From Pseudisothecium myosuroides (Eukaryota; Streptophyta; Bryopsida; Hypnales; Lembophyllaceae): a DNA stretch of 64,000 nt. Of this stretch, positions 44,137-56,120 are shown one piece after another. The notes under the pieces were generated by a model that worked only from the letters and a program-made list of their open reading frames with translations, had not been told where the DNA came from and ran no database searches. Within the stretch, counting starts at the first letter, position 1; the number at the start of each line of letters is the position of its first letter. The stretch covers positions 17,112,001 to 17,176,000 of the forward strand of contig OX637295.1 of the NCBI GenBank assembly GCA_951799445.1, in the 5' to 3' direction. The position numbers and the translations under genes were made by a program.

Positions 44137-46460
44137 ATGGCGCCTCCTTCTGTTGGCCGAGTGCTCAACATCCAATCTCACACCGTTCATGTAAGCAAGC
44201 CCAGACAATGCATGGTTTTGAATTTGGTACTGGTGTTGGTTGTTTCTGATGTACAATGGCTGTGGGGAATACTTATTTCATGAATTTTGACGGCTTTGAA
44301 TGATGTATGGTTTTTCATGGCTAGAGGGATATGTGGGAAACAAGGTTGCTGTCTTTTTTTGCAACTTTTAGGGTTTGATGTGGATCCTATCAACTCCGTT
44401 CAGTCTTCCAACCAAACAAGCATGTTCGTTGTTCTTCATTTTCCACAGCATTGTGCTCTGTTTGACAGTCAGAACTGTAGGAAGGAATGATGAACTATAA
44501 TTTAGATGTCTTAGGAGTTTGGAAGGAGAAGTCTGTCAATATTTGTTTCACATTGCTTAGGGTCTTGCTGCAAACAGTTTCGTTCGAATGCTGATTGTGG
44601 TAGTTAGTCAAGGTCGTCAAATGGAAGGATTTAACCCTTGTACAGTCTTTTAGGGTTCGCAACATAAAATTGAAAAGTCATCGCGGTGGGGTTGGGATGA
44701 TGGAGGATCAGAGGGATGTAGAGAAAGGAGAGTGCAGCTTATGGAACGGTGAAGGGTCGGGTGCTGGATGGCGATCAGTTGTGGGCACTTATTGAAGGCC
44801 TTGACTACTGAGTTTTGCTCATGTATTGATAGGTTTGAATTTTTACTTCTTCATCTAATTCTCTACCAAACTAGTTGCAGTTGATTTACCCGTAAGGCCC
44901 CTTATGACCACAAGTAGTCGCTAGCATATCTATAGGAAATGAAACGAATCATTTAAAAAGCTTTGCAGAAGGTTAGAAACTGTATCATAGGAAGAAAAAT
45001 CGTAACCTGTTTTAATTTATATTTTTGAATAGGAAGAAAAAACTGTAACCCGGTTTTTAATGACAGAAATATGATTTGACACTTCTTATAATTGACTATG
45101 AGCTTCAAAAGTGAGCTTTCTATTTTTAGCTTTGGTACTTGCAGGTGTTAAGCTATCTGTCATATTTTATTGATCTAAACAGTGGATTTCTCTTGAGCCA
45201 AGAAATTTTCTTTTGGTAACTTTTGGTTCTCATTGATCTCATTTTTTGAGGCAGGGTACATAGGATTAGTCTCATTCTTGGAAACAAGTCTGCGTGTGGT
45301 GGAAAAGCTCTGCTCCGTGAACCTGAACCTTATTTACGGTATCGTGTTTTTTCCTGATGTAATTACATTTTCCTTTGCTCCCTACTTCTTGTAGAATTAC
45401 AATTAGATTCAATGTTGAAATTAATAACACCTCAATATAATTACTACGTTAAATACATCATATACTGTGGTTGTTCCATTGTAGTGGGTGAAAAATTGAT
45501 GTTACTCTATTAATGTCCAAGGAGGTTGTGAGCTACTTTGCAGCTTCCAAGCTGGTCATTAATGTCACACTAAATTTGGAATATGTATATATTACTATGT
45601 TGTCTTGTCATAATAGTGGTCCACAGATGATGGTGTACTTGGTGTATTGAATTACAATTATTATCTTCAACAAGATTGTAAGAAGTGAAAGTAATAAAAA
45701 TGACCAAATCATTTGGGTTGCTCTTTTTTCAGTATGTGATCCTGTAATGGGTGACGATGGAAAATTTTACGTGACGCTAGAATTGGTTCCTGTATATAGA
45801 GAAAAGGTAATATTCTCTTTTATTTGTTCCTTGGATTAGCCTTGATTCTTCTTAGTTCTTTTGACATCCATATTTGAATTCTATTTTATTTATGCTATTT
45901 ATAGGGAGGCCCAATATTACACCTTGTACGATTATGTATGTAATTGATGTGTTGATCAGGCCTACTTGACCAGGATGGAGCTTCTCTGAAAACAAGAAGG
46001 TTTTCTGGCTCTTTAACATTGTAATGCTCCATTTTGATGTTATTTGATTGAGATTTTTTCTATGGTTTGCACATATATAGACCTCAATGGATTATAAATT
46101 TGTACAATACTTCCAATTTGTTGCAGGTAGTTCAAATGGCAACCATGAATACATCAAAGCGGAACAATTCACTGGTTGTTGGTACCATCACTGTGCCTTG
46201 TCTTGATTCAAATTGGAAGAACTATTATTTTCTAAATGCTCATGTGTATTTACATCCTCAAAATACTTCCAATTTTTTTTTGCTAGTTTGATGTAGAAAT
46301 TGGAAACTGCTTAGTACCGTCCATGTTCCTCTTTCCTATCTTAGGAATATTTTATCTTTGAAAGAGGAAACTGAAAGGCAGAGTTGCCAGTATTGAAATA
46401 GAGGCAAAGGCATAGCAAGCTTGTGCTGATCTGTATGTTGCAGGTCCTTTGAAGCTACTG
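44137..46460 (+). pseudogene. Pyridoxal kinase, degenerate multi-exon fragment
   Basis: Pyridoxal kinase (SOS4/PDXK type) phosphorylates vitamin B6 vitamers in the salvage pathway. Exons are clear by protein and splice sites: 44137-44190 (MAPPSVGRVLNIQSHTVH, then GTAAGC); 44327 to about 44411 (GYVGNK, then LQLLGFDVDPINSVQ); 45255-45338 (GYIGLVSFLETSLRV and onward, with a phase-1 donor); 45733-45806 ([14 protein letters not shown] and ELVPVYREK); 46127 onward (VVQMATM); about 46380-46450 (QACADLYVAGP). Lesions: a one-base loss in the T-run at 44354-44360 breaks exon 2; the FKGQVLNG exon between exons 2 and 3 is not found; the 46127 exon is scrambled; a TAG stands at 46413-46415; the C-terminal third is missing. 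Introns are retained, so capture was at DNA level. It lies inside the CACTA element. Confidence 0.88.
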
Positions 46461-46643
46461 GCTTTCCTAATAGACATGAGTTAACTGATAGTTTCAGTTG
46501 TTGTTAAATTTTGGTGAACTTTTACATCCACGACATCCATTTTCATCCAAGCTTTCATCTCAAGTGTCCAATTTTCATCCCAGTACATTCTATAACTTGA
46601 ATGTCTAACATTTATATCCGGCACACCTGATACTAGTGAGGGT

Positions 46644-46807
46644 GTAAATAGTCTTCACTATCTACATTGTATTTTTTGTTCGACTAGCAAGAGATAATCA
46701 AATATATTTGTGTGTGTGTGTGTGTGTAAATAGTCTTCACTATCTACATTGTATTTTTTGTTCGACTAGCAAGAGATAATCAAATATATTTGTGTGTGTG
46801 TGTGTTT
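46644..46807 (+). repeat. 82-bp tandem duplication with (TG)n
   Basis: The unit starting GTAAATAGTCTTCACTATC is present twice in tandem, each ending in a TG run (near 46709-46727 and 46790-46804). Slippage in the TG run probably seeded it. Confidence 0.9.
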
Positions 46808-46975
46808 TTAAACTTATATTGTGGCATCCATTACAGAGGCTTAATTGTATATTGGAAGATGGCCTTATTCTTATAGTGGCCTCTTCTACTTTTGTAAAAT
46901 CATAGGACTGCTCTGTCGTAGATTTTCAAGGTCAGTCATTCAACGAAGTCTAAATACTATTGCGTAATTTTGCAG

Positions 46976-48341
46976 TTTGGTTTCTGACAAAGGTTGTTAT
47001 TTGGAGGTGCAGTGAATGGACTGGATATGGTAGTGGCTCTTCCTGCAGAAGTGTCGAATGTTGATGGTGTTGAACAACCATTGCTAGATAATTACAGAGG
47101 TCAAGGAGAAAATTTGGATGGCTGCTCTTCAACTATCCTCTCATGGCCTCCATTACTACATATTGCTTTTGGTGTGTTCATCACATACATTGAGGTACAC
47201 ACTATGCAATATCTTTCATGGCATCTTCATAAAGAAAATTGGAAGTTAGGAATTTGTGATGTAATTTGTTTAATGCTTGAGCAACAGTATATCATGGAAT
47301 TTTGCAAATTTCTCACATGAATTTAGTTCATTGTTGTAGTGAGCATGACAATAGGTTTTGACATTGTGATTTGGAATGACCTTTGTACATTTTTTCCCTT
47401 AGGTGTGATAGCCCAAGATATAAAGATGAATTAGGGTATTCAACTAATGAATTTTTTCACTTAGGGTATTCAACTAATGATATTGGCTCAGTGCTTGCGA
47501 TTTCTAGTATGTTTTCTTTGTATACTGACCTGTCTTGCATCTTCATAAATTAGGGAGTTCGTTTTACTGAAGCTTATCCATAAATGCCTCTGAAGTTGAA
47601 CCCTTTGTTCTTGTACATGAATATTTGGATGAACTAATCAGGCCTTGCTCAACATGTTTGAAAAGTTTATTGCAACGCCTTGAGCTGTATTATGTAACAT
47701 TAGATAAGTCGCAATTTTTGTTGCCAAATAGTGTATTCCTTGCACTAGATTTTTACTGCTGATCATGTGTGGGTGACGGGTCAAGTTATTGAGATGATGT
47801 AATTGTGGCTGTTTAAGCCTAAACTTTGTGCATCTCCTGACCAATGTCCGAATTTGTGCATCTCCTGAACCAATGCATCTCCTGACCAATGTCTGAATTC
47901 AATAAAACTTGTTGTAAATTGCTCTATGTAGATTGTATATTTAGAGAGACCCATTAGTAAGCATTAATAACATCCATACATGAAAATCTCTTGAAAATAA
48001 ATCAAGGTCATTACTCTTGAAGTTTTTGTGTTTTATGATTATAATAACTGCATTGTTTTCTTTGGTTTCATAGGTTACAACTCTCCCTAACGACTCTCAC
48101 TAACTCGTTCATGCTCATCAATAACTCAGTAGTACAATTCTCTGTCCAAGATGGATTTAGTATTTGTGATGCTAGTTCTGTCAAATCCTTTCCAACTTTG
48201 TATGTGTGTAGCTTGTAATTTTTACAATGTGAAACTGTTTTTTTGCAGTCTCAAGCGCATGCAGAGAGGGGTTGCTGATCAACTAGCTTTGAATTTGGCA
48301 TCGACTTTCAAAGGAGTGGAACCTGCATTGGGAGGTGCCAT
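46976..48341 (+). pseudogene. ZIFL-like MFS transporter, degenerate internal exons
   Basis: ZIFL (zinc-induced facilitator-like) proteins are 12-helix MFS transporters of vacuolar or plasma membranes. Three exon-like pieces match in order. The first is about 46976-47194 (central loop, NVDGVEQPLLD, then SWPPLLHIAFGVF), ending GAG|GTACAC. The second is 47403-47506 (CDSPRYKDELGYSTN and GYSTNDIGSVLAIS), after TTTTTCCCTTAG. The third is 48249-48341 (RMQRGVADQLALNLASTF and KGVEPALGGAM), after TTTTGCAG and before GTGAGT; this corresponds to the QRGAANG..MSLFK..GP..GG motif of the family. Lesions: a stop in the first piece, a 30-bp internal duplication in the second (47431-47460 against 47461-47490), and no N-terminal or C-terminal exons. 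It is a captured fragment inside the CACTA element. Confidence 0.62.
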
Positions 48342-49235
48342 GTGAGTTTTTTATTGAATATCCACTAATCTTCTTAAGAGATTCTATCTTTTTGAAATTT
48401 CCTTTGCAAAATTGGAAGATATAATTTTGGTTTGCAGTAAGTAACCTCAATGGAGTCCATTTTTGCAATGTGCATTTCATAAAGTCAATTTTCATAAAAT
48501 GCTTGTGATTGTACAGTTTTGCATGGGCTGAAAACTGTAAAGATGCGTACATTCTTCTAGGTAACTAAAAGTCTGAACACTATGCATTTCACTGAAGTGA
48601 GACAATATTTTTATCTTGTATGATGATGGAATGACGTAAAGTGTAAACACAACTGTATATTTTTGGCAGTTAAAGCAACTCACCCTGCTCATTACATACG
48701 AATATATGCAGTAAAGCTTCCTTCTAAGACTATTAGCATCCTAGTGATGATTGTAGAATGGCTTTGCACAGTCATAGCACCTTTGTCAACAAAACCTTCA
48801 CTTGGATTGCAGCTGTGCTTCCAATGCTGTTGTCGTAACGTTGCATGCAATGTGAAGTGTAGGGCAAATGTAATACTTGGGGCTATTTTTCAGGCAAGGA
48901 GCTAGGGAGATGAGGACTAACGACAAATTTTGGGTTGATCAACATAGATTAGAATCCTTGAAGTTGTATTGTATAGTCATTGGGGCCATTTGTAAGGTTG
49001 AATCTCACGAGTACATTCTAGAAAGAAAATGTGTAGCATTGGTGCTCCATCATAATAAACGTCACCTTGAACACCTTGTTTCTTATAGTGTTCTAGTAAA
49101 TGTTTGAATAAACGTCCTCATAGACGTTTTATGAAACATGCCTCCATCATATAAAATGTCAACTTGAACACCTTGCTTTTGTGCCACGTTAGACTTTGTT
49201 TTTGCCACGTCACGCAACTCAAAATCATTGGGCTA

Positions 49236-49275
<40 letters not shown>

Positions 49276-49557
49276 CAAAATTTCAAAGAAAAAAAGGGGG
49301 GCAGTAGATGAAGGTTGACGTGTCGAGGACGTGGCATCCACGTGGCACTTTTTTAAATGGCTCAAACCACTACATTTTTAGGGACGTTTTCATAAAACAT
49401 ATGTAAAATCCCTCTTGTTTTCTGTAATTTTAGCACGTTTTTTGCTTGTCAATAGAGACGAATTTTTGTGGACATTACAGTTGACTACTCCAAAAGATGA
49501 TAAAACATTTTTTTTGTTTTTTGCTAACATCCCTAAAAACAACGTTTTTTTATAGTG
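48342..49557. other. CACTA 3' subterminal region
   Basis: AACGTC and its complement occur repeatedly (about 49058, 49110, 49124, 49373), and a CTTGAACACCTTG motif occurs twice (49068, 49153). An A-run of 35 lies at 49239-49273. No gene is recognised in 48342-49050. Confidence 0.5.
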
Positions 49558-51050
49558 GTTGGTCCAACATAGATGGTAGATAGTAGTTTTTTAGGGATTA
49601 AGATGAAAATCTTTGAGGATGAGGATGAAAATCCAAGTTGACAAGGTTATCGTTAGAAATTTAGAGGGAGGGGTAGCCCCATTTCTCTCTCTAAAACACC
49701 CCCAATTCTTGTTTTGGGTCCGTGGGTCCAAGTTATTTTGGATATTTTTGGCATTTGAAGCCAAAAACCTTTACGGTGTTTTCGGAGCACTTTTGACTCC
49801 ATTGTTGTTGCATTTCAAGCTTTAAAGGTCCTTGGGGGTCCTTCTATCTTGCCTTGTATACTCCTTGTGTATTTGTTGTACTCTTGTTGTGAGTTAAGAG
49901 TCTTTTCTATCCTTTGTTGTACCCTTGCACACTAACTTGTGTGGTTTAGTGGTCCCTTTGGAAGTCTTGCACTAACCCTAGAGCAACCCCTCACTGTACC
50001 TTGGCAATACTGCTTTGGAGGGCCTTTAGCTTGTGAGTTCTTCCATGCTACTAGGATATTCTAACTTGTTTTGTTCCCTTTACTCACGTGTTCTCGCCTT
50101 TCTCTAACATTTTTCTTGTTGAGTGGACCCCCTTCCGGGACGGCAAAGCTGTGACTTTGGTTTTTTTTTCTTCTTTAAGTGTGTTTTCTACCTTCTTCTA
50201 AAGTTTCCTGTGTTGTGTGGACTCCCCTCGGGACGGCGAAGCTTTGAACTTATGACTAAGTCAAAGTCCTACAATGTGTGTTAAAACGGTCCGGACGGCG
50301 AAGCTTTGAACCTTCGGAGTGCCACAAAGTCCTAAAGTTGGTGTTAAGCTCAACTTTACGGCAAAGCTTTGAACCTCTCTAGTCCTTAGCTCCAAAGTCT
50401 AGTTTCCAAGACCTTTTTGGAAATGTCCAGAGTTTAGCTTTCAAGATATTTAGTGTTGTCAAATTTCAAGTTATCCAAGTTTTAGCAAAATCCGGTCTTT
50501 TCTTTAGTTTCTAGCAAAATCCAGTCCAAAGAACCAGGACCAGATCAGAACCAATAACCAGATCAAAATCAAGACCAGATCAGAACCATTTAATAAAACG
50601 AAACGAAAAAAAAAAAAAAATTAAAAAAGGAAACCCGCCCGACCCTCCAACCAACAATTTGGGGCCCCTTTTTTTGGTTTTTGGTTTTTGATTCTCTCTA
50701 AAAAAAAAGGGGAGGAAGTTGAACTAACCTACTACGAAGCTGGGGTTGGAGTAGGAATTAGAGTCTAAAAAAGAAAAGGAGGAAGGAGAGAAAAAAAGTA
50801 GCACCACCATACCTGCACATAAGCAGAGTCCAATTCTCACCAACAAATAAAAACCACATCCACAACAATGGAGGGAGATTAGAGGAGAAGGAGATGAAGT
50901 AGAAGAAGAAAGGAAAGAGACAATCAATAGTATCCTAGTGCTAGGAATAGGTAGACCTAGGAAGGAAATCTAGAGAATATTTGGTGACCGTTCGGAAGAA
51001 GATTAGTATGACGAAAAGTAGGAATGTGTAAGGGAGTAGGAGACGCCATC
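49558..51050 (+). mobile_element. Left inverted arm, inner part
   Basis: This resumes the arm split by the CACTA element. It matches the reverse complement of about 52925-54819, including GATGAAAATCTTTGAGGATG, repeated GGACGGCGAAGCTTTG motifs (about 50136, 50233, 50293, 50357) and the TGTGCAGGTATGGTGGTGCT stretch (minus strand near 50800). Arm identity is lower than in the outer part, with many small indels. Confidence 0.82.
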
Positions 51051-51169
51051 AATTCTCTTGGTTTTTTGGAATTAGAGTTGTAAGACACCATCAATACACT
51101 TGGTTGTGGGCGCTAGATTATCCACCCTTGATAATCGAGCGAACACCGACCATGTTCTATGCCTTTATC

Positions 51170-52890
51170 CACATTTTTAATATATGAGGGTGATGTGAGC
51201 GCGGTCCACTGTGCCTTCCAAGCAATGTATATTTTTTGCTAACTTTTCCTAAGTGTCGTGGATGGCAGCGAATAATTAGAATGCATGTAGTGACTCACAA
51301 GGTAACTGCAATGCTCAGGGGTAATGGTAAAATTCTAACTCCCTAACTATCTATCCTATGTCGAGGGTAGACTGGGTAGTTGGCGTCATTTCTAATGTCC
51401 CTACTATGTAAAAAGGGGAATCCCTATGTTCCTTCCATGAACCTCTAAGACTATCTTGGGTTTTTGAACTCCACCTAGGAGTTCTACTTTTAAAAGCTAT
51501 CCCTAAAGTTTCGACTCTTACTCTAACTTTCAACTTCTAAGTGTACTCTAGGTTTTTAGCTTCCCAAACTAATTAGAGAATTTAACTTCAAAATTTAATG
51601 CTACCGTTTGACTTTGTTTTGACTTTTGATTCCGAGATTTTACTTCTAAACTAACTCTAAAATTTACCTTCTAAAGTTAACTCTATGTTTTGACTTTAAC
51701 TTCAAGTTTTCACTTCCCTATTTTATTCTAAATTTACCTTCTACGTATAACTCTAGGTTTTAGACTTTTAACTCTAAATTTTTACTTCTAAAATTAATCC
51801 CAAATTTTAACCTCTAGGTTTGACTCTACATTTTCATTTTTGACTCTAGATTTTTCTACTTCCAACTAACTCTAAGATTTTCCCTCTAAATCTAACTATA
51901 ACTTTTCACTTTTCACTTTAGCTTTTTACTCTAACTTTTTACTTCCAATTGACTCTAAAGTTTAACCTTTAATTTTAATCTTAACTTTTGACTTTAGGCT
52001 TTTGACTTTCTACTTCCCAATTTAATCCTATCGTTTTAATCCTAGATTAACTCTAATTTCGAATTTCTAACTTCAAGATCTAACTCCTATTTCTACTCGT
52101 AATTTCTACCTTCTAATTTTAGTCTAAAGTTTTTACGTTTAATCTCTACTTCTTACTCAAAATTTTTACTCCTAATTAACCCTAACTTCCTTTTCTAAAC
52201 TACCCTAAGGTTTCACTGGGAATTTTAACCCCCTAAGTTAAACTTCCAAATTAATTCTATTTTTTAGCTTCCCAAAGTTAACTCTAGATTTTGATCTTAG
52301 AATTTTAACTTTAAGAAATAAAAATGTAAATTGATTCGAATTCTACCCGCTAATTAATCCCTAATTCTAATCCTAAATTCTCTTGCTAATTTAAACCCCT
52401 AAGTTCCGTCCATGATTCTTTTTGGATGAATTTTACTCAAAATTCCTCCGTCCTACCCCCTACCGCTTAACTTAGCCTAACGCGGTCAGTTTACGGTCGA
52501 ATCTTAATTATAAGATGTTTTCGGAAACCTCTATTCCTAATCTATAATTTTTTGAATCTAAACTTCTAATTTGCACTAATATCGGATGCTAATCACGCTC
52601 TAAGGGCTGATTAGGAAAATAAATGCTAATTAGGGAGAAAACATCAAAGATTAAATCAAAAACTCACCTCTTCACTACCGTGTCGGAAATAATTTCATTC
52701 ATGTCCATGTGTACATCCTTACGCTCCATGGTAGTCTTTGGCTTTGTTTTGAATTTTTTCCAAGCTCACCGCTTATTTAGAAAATGTTACAATTTTTGAT
52801 GATCTAAACTCTCTCTTTCCCTTCCTCCTTTCTTTTCTTTCTTCCTCTTTCTTCCTCTTTCTTCTACACTAACACTATTCCACCCAAGCT
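51170..52890 (-). pseudogene. Transposase gene 5' part (exon 1 and intron), inverted copy lacking exon 2
   Basis: Reverse complement of 55978-57655. The exon 1 equivalent is 52668-52729 on the minus strand. It starts with ATGGAGCGTAAGG and is followed by a GTGAGT donor at 52667-52662, but it is 62 instead of 63 nt long, so the frame is lost. The following intron is the same degenerate TTAGAGT-rich array, ending near 51170 with the shared CATTGCTTGGAAGGCA landmark. Exon 2 with the DDE domain is absent. This is the internal segment between the two arms, so the whole 34820-55977 structure looks like a deletion derivative of the transposase-bearing element. Confidence 0.75.
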
Positions 52891-54045
52891 TTTATGAGTC
52901 TTACACTATGGTTTCAAACCCCGAGAAGGGTTTAAATGCTCCTCCTACCCTCTTATACAACTTTGCTTTGTATCATCCTAATCCTCCTTTCAACGGTCAC
53001 CACAAATTTCCAAGATTTCTTCCTAAAGCCTACCTAACCTAAACCTAGGTCACTATTTATCATCTCTCACTTTTCCTTGCCTACTTCTTCTTCTCCTTCC
53101 CTAATCTCCTTCCATTGTGTGTAGGTGTGAGTGGTGAGAGAAAACGATTTCGTGTGCAGGTACGGTGGTGCTCCGCTCTCTTCTTCCTCCTCCCTTTCGT
53201 ATTTTTATTGGCCCTAATTCTACTTCACCCCTGCTTAGCACTTAATTAGTCCAACATTCTTTTAGTTTGGTTTTTACTTTTGTTTGTGTTTTGGTTTGAG
53301 AGAACCAAAATTTGAAACAAAAAAAAGGAATCAAAATTTGGGAGGAGCCCGGTTGCCCCACCGAGAGCCTACTGTCCCAACCGGAGTCTGCTGTCCCAAT
53401 CGAGAGCCTACTGTCCAACCGGAGCCTGCCTGGCCCTTCCCGGCCGGCTGGCTGGGGGGGTCGGAATTTTAATTTAAATCTTTTTTAATTAATTAATTTT
53501 TTTTAAAAACGAAACTTCTGATTTCTGATGGGATGCTGGTTGGGATGCTGGTTTCGGATGCGGGCTGGATCTGGTTTCGGATGCTGGACTGGATGCTGGC
53601 TTTGGATTTGGATTTTTACTAAGGCGGAAAAGACTGGATTTTTGGCTAAGGCTATTTTAAGACTGGATTTTTGCTAAGGCTATTTTAATACTGAATTGTT
53701 GACTAAGGCTAGGGGGAAATAAAACCTCGGGGGTACTAAACTCACTAAGACCTTGGGAAACGACTAAACTAAATAAAACTTTGGAAGACACTACACTCGA
53801 TAAGTGCAAAGGAACCTACATATCTTGGAAGCTAAACTCTGGAGGTTTCCACAAAGGTCTTGGAAACTAGACTTTGGAATCTAAGGCTATGGAGGTTCAA
53901 AGCTTTGCCGTAAAATTGGGTTTAACACCAGCTTTAGGACTTGTGACACTCCACGGGTAAAAAGCTCCGCTGTCTAAGAGTATTTTAATACACACTGTAG
54001 GACTTGACGTTGTCACTAGTTCAAAGCTTTGCCGTCGCTTTGAGG

Positions 54046-54260
54046 GGTCCACGCAACAAGGGGGATATTAGAAGAAGATAGAAAAGACAAACTTAGAAAC
54101 ACATGTGACAAAACCAAAGCTTCGCCGTTCCGAGGGAGGGTCCACGCAACAAGGGGGATATTAGAAGAAGATAGAAAAGACAAACTTAGAAACACATGTG
54201 ACAAAACCAAAGCTTCGCCGTCCCGAGGGGGGGTTCACGCAACAAGGGAAAGATTAGAAG
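54046..54260. repeat. 93-bp tandem repeat, just over two copies
   Basis: GGTCCACGCAACAAG recurs at 54046 and 54139, and as GGTTCACGCAACAAG at 54232. The first two units are almost identical. The left arm has more diverged counterparts. Confidence 0.85.
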
Positions 54261-55261
54261 AGGGTGAGGACACATAAGTGAGGAAAAACACACGTTTTAG
54301 TACATGTAAAGATACACAACTTCACAAGCTAAAGGCCCCCCAAAGCGGCATCGTCAAGGTACGGTGGGGGGTGACTTTAGGATTAGGACACGACCCCGAA
54401 AGACTCCTAAACTCACAAGTTAGCTCACAAAGGTACAACAAGAGAGAAACAAGGACTCTTAACTCGTAACAAGGGTATAACAAACGCACAAGAAGTACAC
54501 AAGGCAAAATAGAAGGACCCCCAAGGACCTTCAAAGCTTGAAATCTAGCAACAATGGAGCAAAAAGCGCTCCAAAAACACCGTAGAGGTTTTTGGCTTCA
54601 AACGCCAAAATATCCAAAGCAAATTGGACCCACGGACCCAAACAAAAGTGAGGGGGTGTTTTAGAGAGAGAAATGGGGCCCTTATATAGGTTTCCCAAGG
54701 GCTCACCCCTCTCTCTAAAGCTCTAAGGTAACCTTATCAACATGATTTTTCATCCTCATCCTCAAAGATTTTCATCCTACATCCTAAATTTCTACTTCTA
54801 CCATCTATGCTGAACCAACATCCTAACTTTTGGAGATTAGCTCCAATCGCCGAACGGATTGTGCCGTTGAATCCAGATCGCCGTGTTTAGTCCTAGATCC
54901 CTCTATCCCCCATATCGAGGCCAAAAACCCATCGTAGGCTAATTTAGTTTAAAAACCAAATCGTGGTAAAATTCTAGATCTTGCGGGTCTCCTATTTTGA
55001 GAAATGTGAATAGCCTAGGGTCTCCGGTAGGTGCGAGAGAGTCGGGAAGGACTTTTGGTTGACTTCGTTTCGCCATCATATGGGCCCGGGATGCCGGTCA
55101 ACGTGGCGGGGACCCCGCCACGTGGTTAATTCCCGAGGAATCTCGCCAGTTCGGGTACTTGCCGCTATCGGAATGTCGTGAAACTTCACGGAACGCATTA
55201 TTAACATAAAACAAGCTAGTCTAATTTTTAGTGAGATTTTATTGTAACATGGGTAATTTCC

Positions 55262-55576
55262 ATGAAATTCCCGTTGGAGGTTACGAGGGTTGACCACTCG
55301 GAAAAGGTTTTTCTACAAGTCGGAAGATGCTGGGATTTTTCACGTGACCTCTTAGGGAGTCGCATGAAAGACGTGCGGGTGCGTTTCCGTACCTGGAATG
55401 ATTGGTCAATGGAGATTAAAACTGGCCATCTCCTCGAATTAGCGACGGTGCGGGAATCTTCTGCAGGTGGAGGAATCTTGGCGAACCGATTCCGCCGTTG
55501 GACTCCTGGCATGGGATTCATCCTAGAACACCATCCTTGGGCTGTAGATTCCTCCACGGGCCCGGTCTTGCATTAG
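55262..55576 (+). CDS. Conserved hypothetical ORF in the right arm, 104 codons
   Basis: Counterpart of the 35128-35583 frame. About 90 residues align without gaps, and the replacements are spread in a way that keeps the frame open, while nearby non-coding arm sequence carries many indels. It stops early relative to the left copy. No family is recognised. It may be transposon-encoded or a captured exon. Confidence 0.35.
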   Translation: MKFPLEVTRVDHSEKVFLQVGRCWDFSRDLLGSRMKDVRVRFRTWNDWSMEIKTGHLLELATVRESSAGGGILANRFRRWTPGMGFILEHHPWAVDSSTGPVLH

Positions 55577-56120
55577 TGGCTCCTACGTGCTAACAATCGG
55601 GATTTTGGGAATTCGTCGATCTAATGGGGAATTCTAAATCTAACTCTAGGACCCGACCTAGTGGCCTCGCTGTGGATCCCTCGGATCGACCTAGCCATGA
55701 ATTGCCACATTCATGGTGGGATTTAGCCTCTTTGGGGCTGTGTGACTCAAATCCTCCAAATCTAACCTTTCCGTTATTTTTGTACTATTTTTAGGCCAGG
55801 TTTGGGGGGATTCTAAGTAAAACACAAATCTAGACCAAATACTATAATGGGTATGACACAACTCTATTTCGGTTCTACACTCTTTTTATGGGTTTTTCTA
55901 TACTTTTATCAACTTTAAATTGCAAATTTTCAAAAAAATAATTCTATGAGTCCCAAGTGACAAATTGGGAGCTCACATTGGTGGAATAGTATCATTGTTG
56001 AAGAAGCAAGAGGAAAGAAAAAGAAGGAAGGAAGGAGAGAGGTTAGATCCTCAAAGGGTGTAATATTTTCTAAAATTGAGCGGTGAGCTTGGAAAAAATC
56101 AAACAAAACAAAAGACTACC

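Larger units (their letters stand above)
36018..49557. mobile_element. CACTA-type (En/Spm) element, 13.5 kb, carrying captured gene fragments
   Basis: The left terminus CACTATTAGAAAACCAAG and the reverse complement of the right, CACTATAAAAAAACGTTG, are imperfect inverted repeats that extend through a shared GATGTTAG. A 3-bp duplication GTT flanks it (36015-36017 and 49558-49560). The other arm supplies the empty site (54817-54819), where the sequence is continuous with one GTT. AACGTC-like motifs near the right end could be subterminal binding repeats. I see no TNPA/TNPD-type transposase frame. The interior holds MITEs, TTAA-family elements and pseudogene fragments of pyridoxal kinase and a ZIFL-like transporter. 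Confidence 0.85.
52925..55977 (-). mobile_element. Right inverted arm, uninterrupted
   Basis: Mirror of 34820-36017 plus 49558-51050. It ends GGGAGCTCACA at 55977. The continuous sequence across 54810-54825 gives the pre-insertion state of the CACTA site. It contains a 93-bp tandem repeat at about 54046-54260 and a TGGCGGGGACCCCGCCA palindrome near 55103. Confidence 0.85.

Noticed and set aside
43810..44256. 148-codon minus-strand frame
   Set aside because: It overlaps the leader and first exon of the pyridoxal kinase fragment on the other strand and has no family features.
54016..54210. 64-codon minus-strand frame with internally repeated protein
   Set aside because: It follows the 93-bp tandem repeat; no start context or family, and the left arm does not keep it.
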